Assembly (NCBI RefSeq): GCF_011799805.1
Contig: NZ_WXUB01000003.1
Coordinates: forward strand, 701,483-765,482
Direction of reading: 5' to 3'
Length of the DNA: 64,000 nucleotides
Origin: Maribellus sediminis
GTDB lineage: Bacteria; Bacteroidota; Bacteroidia; Bacteroidales; Prolixibacteraceae
Numbering within the stretch: position 1 is the first letter of the stretch; each line of letters starts with the position of its first letter. The notes beneath the pieces were generated by a model. It was not told the DNA's origin. It saw only the letters and a program-made list of their open reading frames with translations, and did not search any database. Made by a program: the position numbers and the translations under genes. Below are positions 49,271-59,415 of the stretch, piece after piece.

Positions 49271-52200
49271 ATGTTCAAACTAAATCTAAACAAAAAAACT
49301 AAAACCGGATTTTCGGGACGCACAAGCAGGCGAACTATTACCTTGCTGTTGTTCTTAATTCTGGGCCACTTTATGGTTTCGGCTCAGACGAAGATCATTT
49401 CAGGTACCGTGGTCGATAAGGAAGGTATTCCATTACCCGGAGTGACCGTTCTGCAGTTGGGAACCACAAACGGAACGGTGAGCTCAATCGACGGAAAATA
49501 CGCTCTTTCTGATATTAGTGAAGGAGATTCCATTCGGTATTCTTTTATTGGATTTACTACCCAGATCAGAGTGGCCGGCCAATCTGATGTGATCGACATT
49601 GTGATGGGGGAATCCAGTGAATCACTGGATGAGGTGCAGGTGGTTGCCTTTCAAAAACAAAAGAAGGAAAGTGTGATCGGTTCGATCAACACCATAAATC
49701 CAAAGGAGTTGAAAGTGGCGCCATCCAACCTTACGGCTGCTTTTGCCGGTAAGCTGGCAGGTGTAATTTCGTACCAGCGCTCGGGTGAACCGGGAGCCGA
49801 CAATGCCGAATTCTTTATCCGGGGTGTGACCACTTTTGGTTACAAAAACGATCCGCTGATCCTGATCGACGGTCTGGAAGTTTCTTCGAACGACCTGGCC
49901 CGGATAGAACCGGATAACATTGCCAGTTTCTCGATCATGAAAGATGCCACAGCAACAGCACTTTATGGTGCGCGTGGAGCAAATGGCGTCATTCTGGTTA
50001 CCACAAAAGAAGGACGTAAAGGAAAAGCCAAAGTCTCTGTTCGCGTTGAAAATTCTATTTCGACACCAACCATGACCAATGAATTTTTGGGCGGTGTGGA
50101 ATACATGGAATTGTACAACAAAGCTTTAAGGACACGCGATCCGAATGCACTGCTTTTTTACTCCAAAGAAAAAATTGAAGGAACACGACGCAACCTCGAT
50201 CCAAACATCTATCCCAATGTAAACTGGTACAACGAGTTGTTCAAGACCGCCGTTTTCAACAAACGGGCAAACATGAACATCAACGGGGGTGGAGAAGTGG
50301 CCCAGTATTATTTATCGGTTTCGTACACCAACGAAAAAGGTTTGCTGAAAGTTGATAACCTGAATAATTTCAACAACAACATCGACATCAACCGGTATAA
50401 TCTGCGGGCCAACGTTAACATAAACCTGACCAAAACCACGCGGGCGGCGGTTAAATTCTATTCCTTGTTCGATACCTACAACGGGCCGGTGAACGATGCG
50501 AATTCGATTTTTGGCTCGGTAATGCAGGCCAATCCTGTAAACTTCCCGAAATATTACCCAAAAGCAGAGCCTTACCTGTATGTGAATCATACCCTTTTCG
50601 GAAATAAAGGAAACGGGGGAATGCCGAACCCTTACGCCGATATGGTAAAAGGGTACAAAGACCGGTTCACCTCTACCATTCTTTCCCAGTTTCAACTTGA
50701 GCAGGACCTGGATTTTATAACCGAGGGCTTGAAGTTCAGGGGAATGGCTTCCGTTCGGAATTACAGCATGAATGAGAATGCACGCGAGTTTACACCCTTT
50801 TATTACGGAATGGCCGAGGTAGAAACTGAAGATGGCATTCAACACGAACTTTACCAAATTCAGGAAGGTACAGAATACCTCAACGATCCTGTGGTGCAAA
50901 ACCAGGCGAACAGTAGTTTTTATTTCGAGCTGGTAACGCAGTATAACAGGGTTTTTGGAGACAAGCATGATATTGGTGGTTTGTTGGTTTTTACGCGTAA
51001 AGAATCGATGAATACTTTAGGAGGCAATGCCTATTCAACTTTGCCATCGCGAAACCTTGGATTGTCAGGACGAGCAACTTATGCCTACGACAGTCGGTAC
51101 TTTATTGAATTCAACTTTGGGTACAATGGTTCAGAGAAATTTGCCGAAGACCATCGGTTCGGATTCTTTCCTTCAGCAGGTTTAGGCTGGCTGGTTTCAA
51201 ACGAACCATTTTTTGAAAATCTGTCATCGGTTGTTACGAATCTGAAACTAAAAGCAACTTATGGGCTTGTGGGGAATGATGCTATTTCCGACCCCAACGA
51301 CAGGTTCTTCTATTTATCGGATGTGAACCTGAACGACTGGTCGCGCGGGTATACATTCGGACGCGATTTTGGCAATTCGTATTCGGGCTATATCATCAAT
51401 CGCTATTCAAATCCCGATGTAACCTGGGAAGTAGCTGAAAAATCAAATTTTGGCCTCGAACTGGAACTCTACGAAAAGGCCAACCTGCAGGTAGATTACT
51501 TTATCGAGAACCGCAGCAACATTTACTGGGCGCGCGAATACACGCCCGAAACCATGGGCCTTACTGCCCCGATTAGCAGTAACATCGGCGAGGCAGAATC
51601 GCGGGGAATTGATATTTCCTTCGACTATAACCATTCGATAAACAACAAACTGTGGCTAACATCTAGGATGAACTTCACCTATGCAACCAATAAAGTTTTG
51701 AAAAACGGCGAGCCCGATTATCAATACGATTACATGAGCCACATCGGGCAATCGATTAATCAGCAGTGGGGGCTGGTTGCCGAACGACTTTTCATCGATC
51801 AGTACGACCTTGAAAATTCGCCGCCACAGTTTAACCAAAGCAGCTCGGGCTTTAACTACAAGCCGGGCGATATAAAATACGTAGATGTGAACGAAGACGG
51901 GCAGATTGACGATCGCGATATGGTGCCGATCGGTTACCCTTCTGTTCCTGAAATTGTTTATGGCGCTGGTGCTTCGGCCGGTTATGGAAATTTCGACTTG
52001 TCATTCTTCTTCCAGGGGGTGGCACGCGAATCATTCTTTATTAACCCATCGAATATTGCACCGTTTATCGACGAGCGAAATGCCTTGAAGATCATTTCCG
52101 ACAATCACTGGTCGGATGATAACCCCGATCCTTTTGCTTTTTGGCCGCGACTTTCCACCATGTCGGTGCCCAACAACGAATACAGTTCAACCTGGTGGCT

Positions 52201-52423
52201 GCGAAACGGAAGCTTTATTCGCCTGAAAAGCCTTGAGTTTGGATACACAATTCCACGCTCGGTGTCGCAACGAATTAAGATAGAAAACATACGATTCTAT
52301 GCCAGTGGAACCAACCTTTTTACCATTAGTAAATTCAAGTTGTGGGATCCTGAAATGGCCGGTAACGGGTTGGGATATCCACCTCAGCAAATTTTTAACA
52401 TTGGTGTAAACCTGACTATCTGA
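49271..52423 (+). CDS. susC: SusC-type TonB-dependent outer membrane transporter
   Basis: The 1050-residue protein has a signal region (cleavage near VSAQT). Residues about 40-115 form a carboxypeptidase-regulatory-like domain (ISGTVVDKEGIPLPGVTVLQLGTTNGTVSSIDGKYAL). A plug domain starts at about 120 (LDEVQVVAFQKQKKESVIGSI), with the SusC marker LILIDGLEVS and ATALYGARGANGVILVTTKEG. A long barrel ends PPQQIFNIGVNLTI. It imports oligosaccharides across the outer membrane with energy from TonB. The SusD gene follows by 20 bp. The true start may be at one of several nearby Met; the present start gives a long positively charged N-terminus. Confidence 0.95.
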   Translation: MFKLNLNKKTKTGFSGRTSRRTITLLLFLILGHFMVSAQTKIISGTVVDKEGIPLPGVTVLQLGTTNGTVSSIDGKYALSDISEGDSIRYSFIGFTTQIRVAGQSDVIDIVMGESSESLDEVQVVAFQKQKKESVIGSINTINPKELKVAPSNLTAAFAGKLAGVISYQRSGEPGADNAEFFIRGVTTFGYKNDPLILIDGLEVSSNDLARIEPDNIASFSIMKDATATALYGARGANGVILVTTKEGRKGKAKVSVRVENSISTPTMTNEFLGGVEYMELYNKALRTRDPNALLFYSKEKIEGTRRNLDPNIYPNVNWYNELFKTAVFNKRANMNINGGGEVAQYYLSVSYTNEKGLLKVDNLNNFNNNIDINRYNLRANVNINLTKTTRAAVKFYSLFDTYNGPVNDANSIFGSVMQANPVNFPKYYPKAEPYLYVNHTLFGNKGNGGMPNPYADMVKGYKDRFTSTILSQFQLEQDLDFITEGLKFRGMASVRNYSMNENAREFTPFYYGMAEVETEDGIQHELYQIQEGTEYLNDPVVQNQANSSFYFELVTQYNRVFGDKHDIGGLLVFTRKESMNTLGGNAYSTLPSRNLGLSGRATYAYDSRYFIEFNFGYNGSEKFAEDHRFGFFPSAGLGWLVSNEPFFENLSSVVTNLKLKATYGLVGNDAISDPNDRFFYLSDVNLNDWSRGYTFGRDFGNSYSGYIINRYSNPDVTWEVAEKSNFGLELELYEKANLQVDYFIENRSNIYWAREYTPETMGLTAPISSNIGEAESRGIDISFDYNHSINNKLWLTSRMNFTYATNKVLKNGEPDYQYDYMSHIGQSINQQWGLVAERLFIDQYDLENSPPQFNQSSSGFNYKPGDIKYVDVNEDGQIDDRDMVPIGYPSVPEIVYGAGASAGYGNFDLSFFFQGVARESFFINPSNIAPFIDERNALKIISDNHWSDDNPDPFAFWPRLSTMSVPNNEYSSTWWLRNGSFIRLKSLEFGYTIPRSVSQRIKIENIRFYASGTNLFTISKFKLWDPEMAGNGLGYPPQQIFNIGVNLTI

Positions 52424-52443
52424 TCGGACAATTCAACTAAAAA

Positions 52444-54369
52444 ATGAGAACTATGAAATCCTATAAAAAATATTTATTCGTAATTCCAATTCTGGCTCTA
52501 CTTGGTGCATGTTCCGATTACCTGGACATTGTACCGGATAAGACCCAGGAAATAGATCTTCTTTTTGAACGCAAAGAAGCGGCCTACAAAGCACTGAGTA
52601 CCTGTTACCATTATTTGCCACAACAAGACGGTGTTTATTCAACCCATGCTTTTGCTTCGGATGCCTTGACGACTCCCATTGCTCAGGAAACACCGGGTGT
52701 TGAATTAATGCGGGGAAAACAATCCGCATCAAATCCGCTACTGGGATTCTGGTCGGGATATTATGCACACGGCAGGAGCCAGGAATCGCTTTTCAAAGCC
52801 ATTCGCGATTGCAACACCCTGATCGATAATATCGACCTGGTGAAAGACATGAATGACACCGAAAAGCAGCAATGGAAAGCGGAAGCTGTTTTTCTGAAAG
52901 CGTATTATCATTTTCTGTTGCTGAAACAGTACGGCCCGATACCGATTGTGGACGAGAACCTACCGATTTCTGCAAGCGTTGAGGCGGTGCGGGTGAAGCG
53001 GGAAAAAGTTGATGATGTTTTCGAGTACATTGTGGCTACGATGGATGCAGCTGCTGCCGATCTGCCCGAACATATAACTTCAGACAATAACCTTGGACGT
53101 GTTGATAAAATTACGGCATTGGCTGTAAAATCGAGGGTTTTGCTTTATGCTGCCAGCCCGTTTTTCAATGGGAACTCCGAATTTTATGAAACCTTTGTTG
53201 ACGCCGAAGGCAATAAGTTTTTCAATACCACCTACGACAACGAAAAATGGAAACGTGCGGCCGATGCCGCGAAAGCAGCCATTGATGCGGCTCTTGGAAA
53301 TGGTTTGGGGCTGTATACATACAGCGACATCGTTCCCAACTTCGATTCTACTGCTTACCGCAACGACGAAGTAAAGGCGCTTTACAATTACCGTTACATG
53401 TTTACCGACAAGTGGAACAAAGAATTGATCTGGGGGAATTCCGATCCGGTAAATAATGGCGACTGGTGGACACTTCAGGCTGCAGCCATGATGATCAATC
53501 CCGATGCTTCATCGAGTTATGGTGCGTGGCAGTGGGTATCGCCAACGCTGCAAATTGTAGAAACCTACTATACAAAAAACGGCCTGCCGATCGATGAGGA
53601 TCTGACATTTAATTACGACAGACGATACGGTGTTACGGTTGTTCCGGCCGATGACAAACTACATGCTCAGGAAGGAGAAGTAACGGCTCGTTTGCACCTG
53701 AATCGTGAACCCCGGTTTTACTCCAGCATTGGGTTCGACCGTGGAATCTACAGGACCTGGGGAACCAAATGGGACCTTGAAATGCGTAAAGGCGAAAAAA
53801 ATGGCCGTCGCGCAAATACCAACGATTATGTAATTACCGGCTATGTTTTGAAGAAGATCTGTCATCCGGCTTCGGAAGGCGACGATTATAACAAACTGAT
53901 TGCTTACCCCTGGCCAATCATCCGCTTAGCCGAACTTTACCTGAATTATGCTGAAGCGCTGAATGAATACAGCGGCCCGTCAGACCTGGTTTATGAAGCA
54001 CTGAATTCCGTTCGTCAGCGTTCAGGGATTCCTACCGTTGAGGAGTCGTGGTCGAATGCAGCCTGGGCAATAACTCCTAACAAACATAAAACAAAGGAAG
54101 GTTTGCGTGAGATAATCCAACAGGAGCGCATGATTGAACTCGCTTTTGAAGGGCAGCGCTATTACGATATCAGGCGATGGAAAAAGGCCGCCGAATACTT
54201 TAACAAGCCTGTTACGGGCTGGAGTGTCGACGAGAGCGCCATCAATAAATTTTACACGGTTAAAAACGTGGGACAGCGGGCATTTCTAACACCCAGAGAT
54301 TACCTGTTCCCGATTAAACTCGATGAGATTATAGTGAATTCGAACCTGGTACAGAATCCGGGTTGGTAG
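52444..54369 (+). CDS. susD: SusD-family surface glycan-binding lipoprotein
   Basis: The 641-residue protein has a lipoprotein signal (MRTMKSYKKYLFVIPILALLGAC, lipobox LGAC). It shows the SusD features: SDYLDIVPDKTQEIDLLFERKEAAYKALSTCYHYLP at the N-terminus, TPR-like helices (EAVFLKAYYHFLLLKQYGPIPIVDENLP), and the C-terminal RAGI-type block (IRLAELYLNYAEALNE ... VYEALNSVRQRSGIP ... LREIIQQERMIELAFEGQRYYDIRRWKKA). It forms a lid over SusC and binds the glycan. A second ATG at 52453 is a possible start. Confidence 0.95.
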   Translation: MRTMKSYKKYLFVIPILALLGACSDYLDIVPDKTQEIDLLFERKEAAYKALSTCYHYLPQQDGVYSTHAFASDALTTPIAQETPGVELMRGKQSASNPLLGFWSGYYAHGRSQESLFKAIRDCNTLIDNIDLVKDMNDTEKQQWKAEAVFLKAYYHFLLLKQYGPIPIVDENLPISASVEAVRVKREKVDDVFEYIVATMDAAAADLPEHITSDNNLGRVDKITALAVKSRVLLYAASPFFNGNSEFYETFVDAEGNKFFNTTYDNEKWKRAADAAKAAIDAALGNGLGLYTYSDIVPNFDSTAYRNDEVKALYNYRYMFTDKWNKELIWGNSDPVNNGDWWTLQAAAMMINPDASSSYGAWQWVSPTLQIVETYYTKNGLPIDEDLTFNYDRRYGVTVVPADDKLHAQEGEVTARLHLNREPRFYSSIGFDRGIYRTWGTKWDLEMRKGEKNGRRANTNDYVITGYVLKKICHPASEGDDYNKLIAYPWPIIRLAELYLNYAEALNEYSGPSDLVYEALNSVRQRSGIPTVEESWSNAAWAITPNKHKTKEGLREIIQQERMIELAFEGQRYYDIRRWKKAAEYFNKPVTGWSVDESAINKFYTVKNVGQRAFLTPRDYLFPIKLDEIIVNSNLVQNPGW

Positions 54370-54380
54370 AATAAAAACGA

Positions 54381-55640
54381 ATGAAAGCTTTAAAAAATCA
54401 AAAAATGATTACGAGCAAAATGAAATATTTAATGAGCAGTGTAACGGTCTTGTCACTGTTAATATTCGCACTGCTGAACACCGGATGCACCGAAGAAGAA
54501 ATTGATACCACTCCTCCCGGGAAGGTAACTAATGTAGAGGCAGAGGCCCTGAACGGAGGGGCACGGTTAACATTTGAATTGCCCTCCGACAACGACATTC
54601 TTTTTGTAAAGGCAACATACACCAACTCATTGGGTAACGAGGTCTTCAAAGTGTCAAGCCGGTTCAAAAACGCGATTGAAATTGACGGTTTTAACGATAC
54701 CGAACCGCACACTGTATCGTTAACAGTAATCGATCAGCATAATAACGAATCGGAGAGTGTGGAGATTGTAGTTACTCCGCTTCAGTCATTTATTTACCTG
54801 GTTCAGGAAAGCATTAAAATGCAACCTGATCTGGGCGGCGTTAAAATAGAATGGGAAAATCCGCTTGAAAAAACAGTGTTCGTGTATGTGTATTACACGG
54901 ATTCGGAAAAGGAAAATGAACGGATTCTGTCGTCGAATAATGCAATGGAGTCATTTGTGATTCGCGGAATGGACTCGGTTTATTACGATTTCGATGTAAT
55001 GATTGAAGATTTCAACGGGAATAAAACAGAGCGCGCCTTTGTGGGAAAACTCAAGCCCCTGTTCGAAGAAAAAATCGACAAGGCGCAGTGGACACTGGTT
55101 GATGCGCTTTCGGTGGATGGAAATGCCTGGGAAGGAGCCACGGTAAACTTCTGGGACGATGTTATCGACACCAAGGAATCGCCGGCCGATAACAGTTATT
55201 TCATCATCAATCGCGACAATAACGGGGGCATTCTCAATTACCCGCTCGACATTGTCATCGACTTCAATAAACAGATCGTTTTAAACCGTTTTGTGGTGTG
55301 GCAACGCGCCTATTGGTACGTCGACGGTAACAACGGAGTAAGTGAAACTCCCTATTACTACCAGAACGAAAATATGCGCTCCTTCGATCTGTATGCCAGC
55401 AACGACAAACAGGAATGGTTGCTCCTGGGAAAATTCGACATTGGCGATCCGAAAGATGAAGATGGAAATATACCGGCAGAGAAGATCCAGGAAGCCATCG
55501 ATGGGCATGAATTTGAACTCGATAATACAAGCGATCCTTTCCGTTACCTCAAGTTCAGCATTACCTCGAGTTACGGAAGTGAAACCAATGTTTACGGCTC
55601 GGAGCTGACATTGTTTGGACTTGATAATGTAAATAATTGA
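54381..55640 (+). CDS. PUL surface lipoprotein with DUF4959/DUF5000/DUF5126 architecture
   Basis: The 419-residue protein has a lipoprotein signal (lipobox NTGC). Fibronectin-like beta domains follow: DTTPPGKVTNVEAEALNGGARLTFELPSDNDILFVKATYTN (DUF4959-type) and then MQPDLGGVKIEWENPLEKTVFVYVYY (DUF5126-type). The C-terminal part is F5/8-like (DUF5000-type: WTLVDALSVDGNAWEG, DYPLDIVIDFNKQIVLNRFVVWQR, RYLKFSITSSYGSETNVYGSELTLF). Such proteins are surface glycan-binding proteins next to SusD. The gene begins 11 bp after susD and its end overlaps the region of the next gene by a few bases. Confidence 0.87.
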   Translation: MKALKNQKMITSKMKYLMSSVTVLSLLIFALLNTGCTEEEIDTTPPGKVTNVEAEALNGGARLTFELPSDNDILFVKATYTNSLGNEVFKVSSRFKNAIEIDGFNDTEPHTVSLTVIDQHNNESESVEIVVTPLQSFIYLVQESIKMQPDLGGVKIEWENPLEKTVFVYVYYTDSEKENERILSSNNAMESFVIRGMDSVYYDFDVMIEDFNGNKTERAFVGKLKPLFEEKIDKAQWTLVDALSVDGNAWEGATVNFWDDVIDTKESPADNSYFIINRDNNGGILNYPLDIVIDFNKQIVLNRFVVWQRAYWYVDGNNGVSETPYYYQNENMRSFDLYASNDKQEWLLLGKFDIGDPKDEDGNIPAEKIQEAIDGHEFELDNTSDPFRYLKFSITSSYGSETNVYGSELTLFGLDNVNN

Positions 55641-55651
55641 AAGTAAGACAG

Positions 55652-56023
55652 ATGAAAAAGATAACGAAAATACTGATAGCAGTTGTGGCCATTTTAAGCA
55701 TTTCAGGATGCAGTCAAATGGATGATAATTATGTTGATTACCTGAATATGGAAAAGGTTTATGCCCCCAAGATCGGTAACCTGAAGGCAGTGGTCGGTCT
55801 AAAAACGGCCACACTTACCTGGGATAATCCTGAAGGCGACATTGCAAAAAAAATTCTGATCGATTACCAGGATGACAGCCTGAAGTTTGAAAGTATGGTT
55901 GATACAGCCGTTCTGGAAAACCTGGAGATCAAAGGTTACCATGTTTCGGTTTACACCATCGATGCATTTAACAACTATTCTATCCCGGTAAGCATTCAAA
56001 TATTTCCCAATGGAGAAAACTAA
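55652..56023 (+). CDS. small PUL lipoprotein with DUF4998/fibronectin-like domain
   Basis: I start at the ATG at 55652 (MKKITKILIAVVAILSISGC, lipobox ISGC). The 123-residue protein holds one domain (KIGNLKAVVGLKTATLTWDNPEGDIAKKILIDYQDDSLKF ... LENLEIKGYHVSVYTIDAFNNYSIPVSI), which matches the first half of DUF4998. Full DUF4998 proteins are about twice as long and often carry F5/8 domains, so this is a short form. Probably surface-exposed and binding sugar together with its neighbours. Confidence 0.8.
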   Translation: MKKITKILIAVVAILSISGCSQMDDNYVDYLNMEKVYAPKIGNLKAVVGLKTATLTWDNPEGDIAKKILIDYQDDSLKFESMVDTAVLENLEIKGYHVSVYTIDAFNNYSIPVSIQIFPNGEN

Positions 56024-56058
56024 ATCATTTATCTAAATACGAACTAAAATTACTGGAA

Positions 56059-59000
56059 ATGAGACAACTTTTACTTTTTATCATTTTTTTGGGTTTGATC
56101 AATGCTGAATTAAAAGCACAAACCGAAAAACTTATTGGAGGAAATCTGCAGGATTCCACCAATTGGCAAATTTCTTATTTAAACACAGCTGAAGGTGCGG
56201 AACCCACAGCAGTGTGGAATTATACAGTTGATCAACCAACCGCCGGTGTTGATGGCAACTTGTATGTAACCGGCACAACCAACTCCGGCAACTCGCAGTA
56301 CTGTATTTACCAGGAGGTAGAATTGTCGTCGGATAAGGTTTATACTTTCGACGGAGCGTACAAAGCTGTTCAAATAAACAACAGTTGGTGCGAAGTATTT
56401 ATTGGTTCGCAACCAACCGACGGAAGCGATTACGGCGACGGTCAGACAAGGCTGGCTGCCTTTGGCACCTGGGCCGGCTATAACAAAGATGATGGTGTTT
56501 TTAGTCAGGACATCGATCAGGCCAATTACAACACTTTCACACCATCAAGCAGCGGAACTTACTATTTAGTGGTGAAAATGGGTTCTACTTCATGGGATAA
56601 CAGCGAGCAAACATTTGAAGTAATGCTTGACGAATTGAGCCTCACCGAAAGCGATCCGGTAAAGTTAAGTGCCGGCGGATCGATTATGGGTGGCAATATG
56701 GAAGATGCTTCCAAGTGGAATATTTCCTTGCTGAATACAGCAGAAGGAGCAGAGCCAACTGCTGAATGGAATTCAACAACAGATGTTCCCAATGCCGGAA
56801 TAGGTGGAAACTTGCACGTTAGCGGAACCACCAACGCCGGAAATTCACAATACTGCATTTACCAGTCGGTAACACTTTCTGCCGACAGTTCTTATTCGTT
56901 CGACGGAGCATTTAAGGCCGTGCAGATAAACAACAGCTGGTGCGAAGTTTTTATCGGAACCGAGCCAACTGAGGGCAATGATTACGGCGACGGGCAGTTT
57001 CGCTTGGCAGCTTTTGGTACCTGGGCCGGCTACAGCAAAGCCGATGGTATTTTCAGTGAGGATATCGATGCCGGCAACTACAATGTATTTGTGCCCGATT
57101 CAAGCGGTGAATACTTTTTTGTATTGAAGATGGGTTCCACTTCGTGGGATGGATCCGATCAGGCTTTTGAAATTATTGTGGATGAACTTTCACTGACTGC
57201 AGCACGAACAAATCCAATCCCGGATTTCACGGCAAATGTTGTAAACGGAATTGCTCCGCTTGAGGTAACTTTCACCAATAAATCGAAAATGGCAACATCG
57301 TGGTCATGGAATTTTGGCGACGGTAGTGCAGAAAGCACCGAGGAGTCGCCCGCACATACCTTTACAGAAGCCGGAAAATATACCGTAACCCTGACAGCCA
57401 TCAATGAAGTTGGTGATTCTATCATCACAAAAACAGACTACATCACTATTAATCCTCCTGTTGAAGTAGTCGCCGGTGGTGTACTCTCCGGAGGCAATAT
57501 GGAAGATGAAACCAAATGGCAAACTACTTTTCTCTCGACACCTTCGGGCAGCGAACCTCTTGTAAGCTGGAACGACACAGAACATACACCGACTGCGGGA
57601 GACGGCGGTTGTTTATTTGTTACCGGTTTGTCCAATAATTCAACTGTTCAATATGCCATCTATCAAAAGGTGACTTTGTCTGCCGATTCGGTTTACACCT
57701 TTAACGCTGCGGTAAAAGATTTCACCTCGAACCTGAACCAGGCCTGGTATGAAGCCTTTATTGGTTCGGAACCTATTGATGGAGTGGATTACAGCAAAGA
57801 CGACGCCGATAAGTTTCTTCTGGCCGATTTCAGTACCTGGAGTACCGAATGTAACCCCAAAGGTATCGATGGAACATTTGCAGCCAATGCGTGTACAAAT
57901 AACTCATTTATTCCCGATTCAACCGGTGAATACTACTTCGTTATTAAATTCGGATCGACATCGTGGGCAAGCGACGATATGCCATTTGCTTTGGCACTGG
58001 ATGAATTGTCGTTAACGGCAAAACGTACCAAACCAATGACCGCTTTTGCTGTGGATAATCCGCTCGGATTTGCACCTTTGACTGTGCAGTTTACCGATAA
58101 ATCGAAGTTCGCCTCATCGTGGAGTTGGAACTTTGGCGATGGTTCTGAAGTAAGCACGGAACAAAATCCTCAACATACTTTCGAAAACGTGGGAACGTAC
58201 ACTGTTACGCTTACCGCTACCAACGAAAAAGGCGATTCTGTTTTGGTGAAAACCGATTTGGTTAAAGCCAATGCAAAACCCGAACTGCCCGAAGGCGAAA
58301 AACTGTATGGCGGAAATATGGAAGATCCGAACCTCTGGAACATCACCACACTGAATGCATCTGCTATTCCTACAGCAACATGGAATTACAGAGAGGATAC
58401 GCTGGCAGCAGGTGAAGGTGGAAACCTGATGATTTCGGCAACTGCTTTAAATACCACTTCTAATTATTGTATCTGGCAACCGGTTGAATTAGTAGCAGGA
58501 AAGAAATATACATTTACAGCTGCTTTCCGCGATATAAGTGAAAATCTCGATCATTTTTGGAGCGAAGTGATGATTGGAACGAGTGCTCCTGTTGATGGCT
58601 CTGACTATGCAAAAGATGCCGAAGGAACTACCTTGATTGCATTTTTTAATACCTGGGACTGTGGCGCTGCAAAAGGACTGAACGGAACCTATCAGGATAA
58701 TGCCTGCGGCGATGAACCTGTTGGAGTATTTGTTCCCGAAACATCGGGCACCTACTACTTTGTTATCAAAACCGGTAATAACGATTGGGAAAATACTGAG
58801 TATAAATTTAAGGTGCTTATTGACGAAGTTTCGCTTAAGGAAGCAGAAAATGTACCAGCTCCGGTAGCCGATTTCTTTGCCGACGTTACAGAAGGCGATA
58901 ATCCGTTAAGCGTTTATTTTACTGATTTGTCGGAAAATGCCGTATCGTGGAGCTGGGATTTTGGCGATGGAAATACAAGTACGGAACAATCGCCGGAATA

Positions 59001-59358
59001 CACCTACACAACGGCAGGAACGTTTACGGTAACCTTAATTGCATACAACTCAGCAAACGATGCTGATACCTTAAAAGTTGAGAATTTGATAACCGTGACT
59101 TCGACCACTGCTATAGAAGAAATTGGGGACGGGGGATTGAGTGTATATCCAAATCCATCCCATGGAAAGATCTATGTTTCGATGGATGGAATTCAGGAAA
59201 AAAGCGTGTCGGTATTTGATCTGACCGGAAAGCTCGTTGAAGCAAAGACAAGTTCACATGACAATGTTGTGGAAATTAATCTTGAAAACAGGGGAATCTA
59301 TTTTATAAAAGTAAGCCAGGACGATTGGGTAAGAGTAAGTAAAGTTGTTATACGTTAG
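56059..59358 (+). CDS. large secreted protein with four repeated beta-sandwich modules, PKD domains and T9SS domain
   Basis: The 1099-residue protein has a signal peptide (MRQLLLFIIFLGLINAELKAQ). Four modules of about 170 residues start at about residues 27, 205, 475 and 745, with GGNLQDSTNWQISYLNTAEGAEP, GGNMEDASKWNISLLNTAEGAEP, GGNMEDETKWQTTFLSTPSGSEP and GGNMEDPNLWNITTLNASAIP. Each has a CIYQ/CIWQ segment and an EVFIG/EVMIG strand, like the carbohydrate-binding sandwich folds of CBM type. PKD domains (SWSWNFGDGSAESTEESPAHTF and similar) follow modules 2, 3 and 4. The end (LSVYPNPSHGKIYVSMDG ... FIKVSQDDWVRVSKVVIR) is a T9SS domain. It is the last gene of the PUL and is followed by a terminator. 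A role in binding glycan at the cell surface is likely. Confidence 0.86.
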   Translation: MRQLLLFIIFLGLINAELKAQTEKLIGGNLQDSTNWQISYLNTAEGAEPTAVWNYTVDQPTAGVDGNLYVTGTTNSGNSQYCIYQEVELSSDKVYTFDGAYKAVQINNSWCEVFIGSQPTDGSDYGDGQTRLAAFGTWAGYNKDDGVFSQDIDQANYNTFTPSSSGTYYLVVKMGSTSWDNSEQTFEVMLDELSLTESDPVKLSAGGSIMGGNMEDASKWNISLLNTAEGAEPTAEWNSTTDVPNAGIGGNLHVSGTTNAGNSQYCIYQSVTLSADSSYSFDGAFKAVQINNSWCEVFIGTEPTEGNDYGDGQFRLAAFGTWAGYSKADGIFSEDIDAGNYNVFVPDSSGEYFFVLKMGSTSWDGSDQAFEIIVDELSLTAARTNPIPDFTANVVNGIAPLEVTFTNKSKMATSWSWNFGDGSAESTEESPAHTFTEAGKYTVTLTAINEVGDSIITKTDYITINPPVEVVAGGVLSGGNMEDETKWQTTFLSTPSGSEPLVSWNDTEHTPTAGDGGCLFVTGLSNNSTVQYAIYQKVTLSADSVYTFNAAVKDFTSNLNQAWYEAFIGSEPIDGVDYSKDDADKFLLADFSTWSTECNPKGIDGTFAANACTNNSFIPDSTGEYYFVIKFGSTSWASDDMPFALALDELSLTAKRTKPMTAFAVDNPLGFAPLTVQFTDKSKFASSWSWNFGDGSEVSTEQNPQHTFENVGTYTVTLTATNEKGDSVLVKTDLVKANAKPELPEGEKLYGGNMEDPNLWNITTLNASAIPTATWNYREDTLAAGEGGNLMISATALNTTSNYCIWQPVELVAGKKYTFTAAFRDISENLDHFWSEVMIGTSAPVDGSDYAKDAEGTTLIAFFNTWDCGAAKGLNGTYQDNACGDEPVGVFVPETSGTYYFVIKTGNNDWENTEYKFKVLIDEVSLKEAENVPAPVADFFADVTEGDNPLSVYFTDLSENAVSWSWDFGDGNTSTEQSPEYTYTTAGTFTVTLIAYNSANDADTLKVENLITVTSTTAIEEIGDGGLSVYPNPSHGKIYVSMDGIQEKSVSVFDLTGKLVEAKTSSHDNVVEINLENRGIYFIKVSQDDWVRVSKVVIR

Positions 59359-59382
59359 TATTTCATAGTTTTGTTTATCATG

Positions 59383-59415
59383 AATGGGCTGTCTTTAAAG
59401 ACAGCCCATTTCTTT
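59383..59415 (+). terminator. rho-independent terminator after the PUL
   Basis: A perfect 28-bp palindrome, AATGGGCTGTCTTT and its complement with no loop gap, is followed by TCTTTTTA. It lies 24 bp after the stop of the PKD protein gene. Confidence 0.87.
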
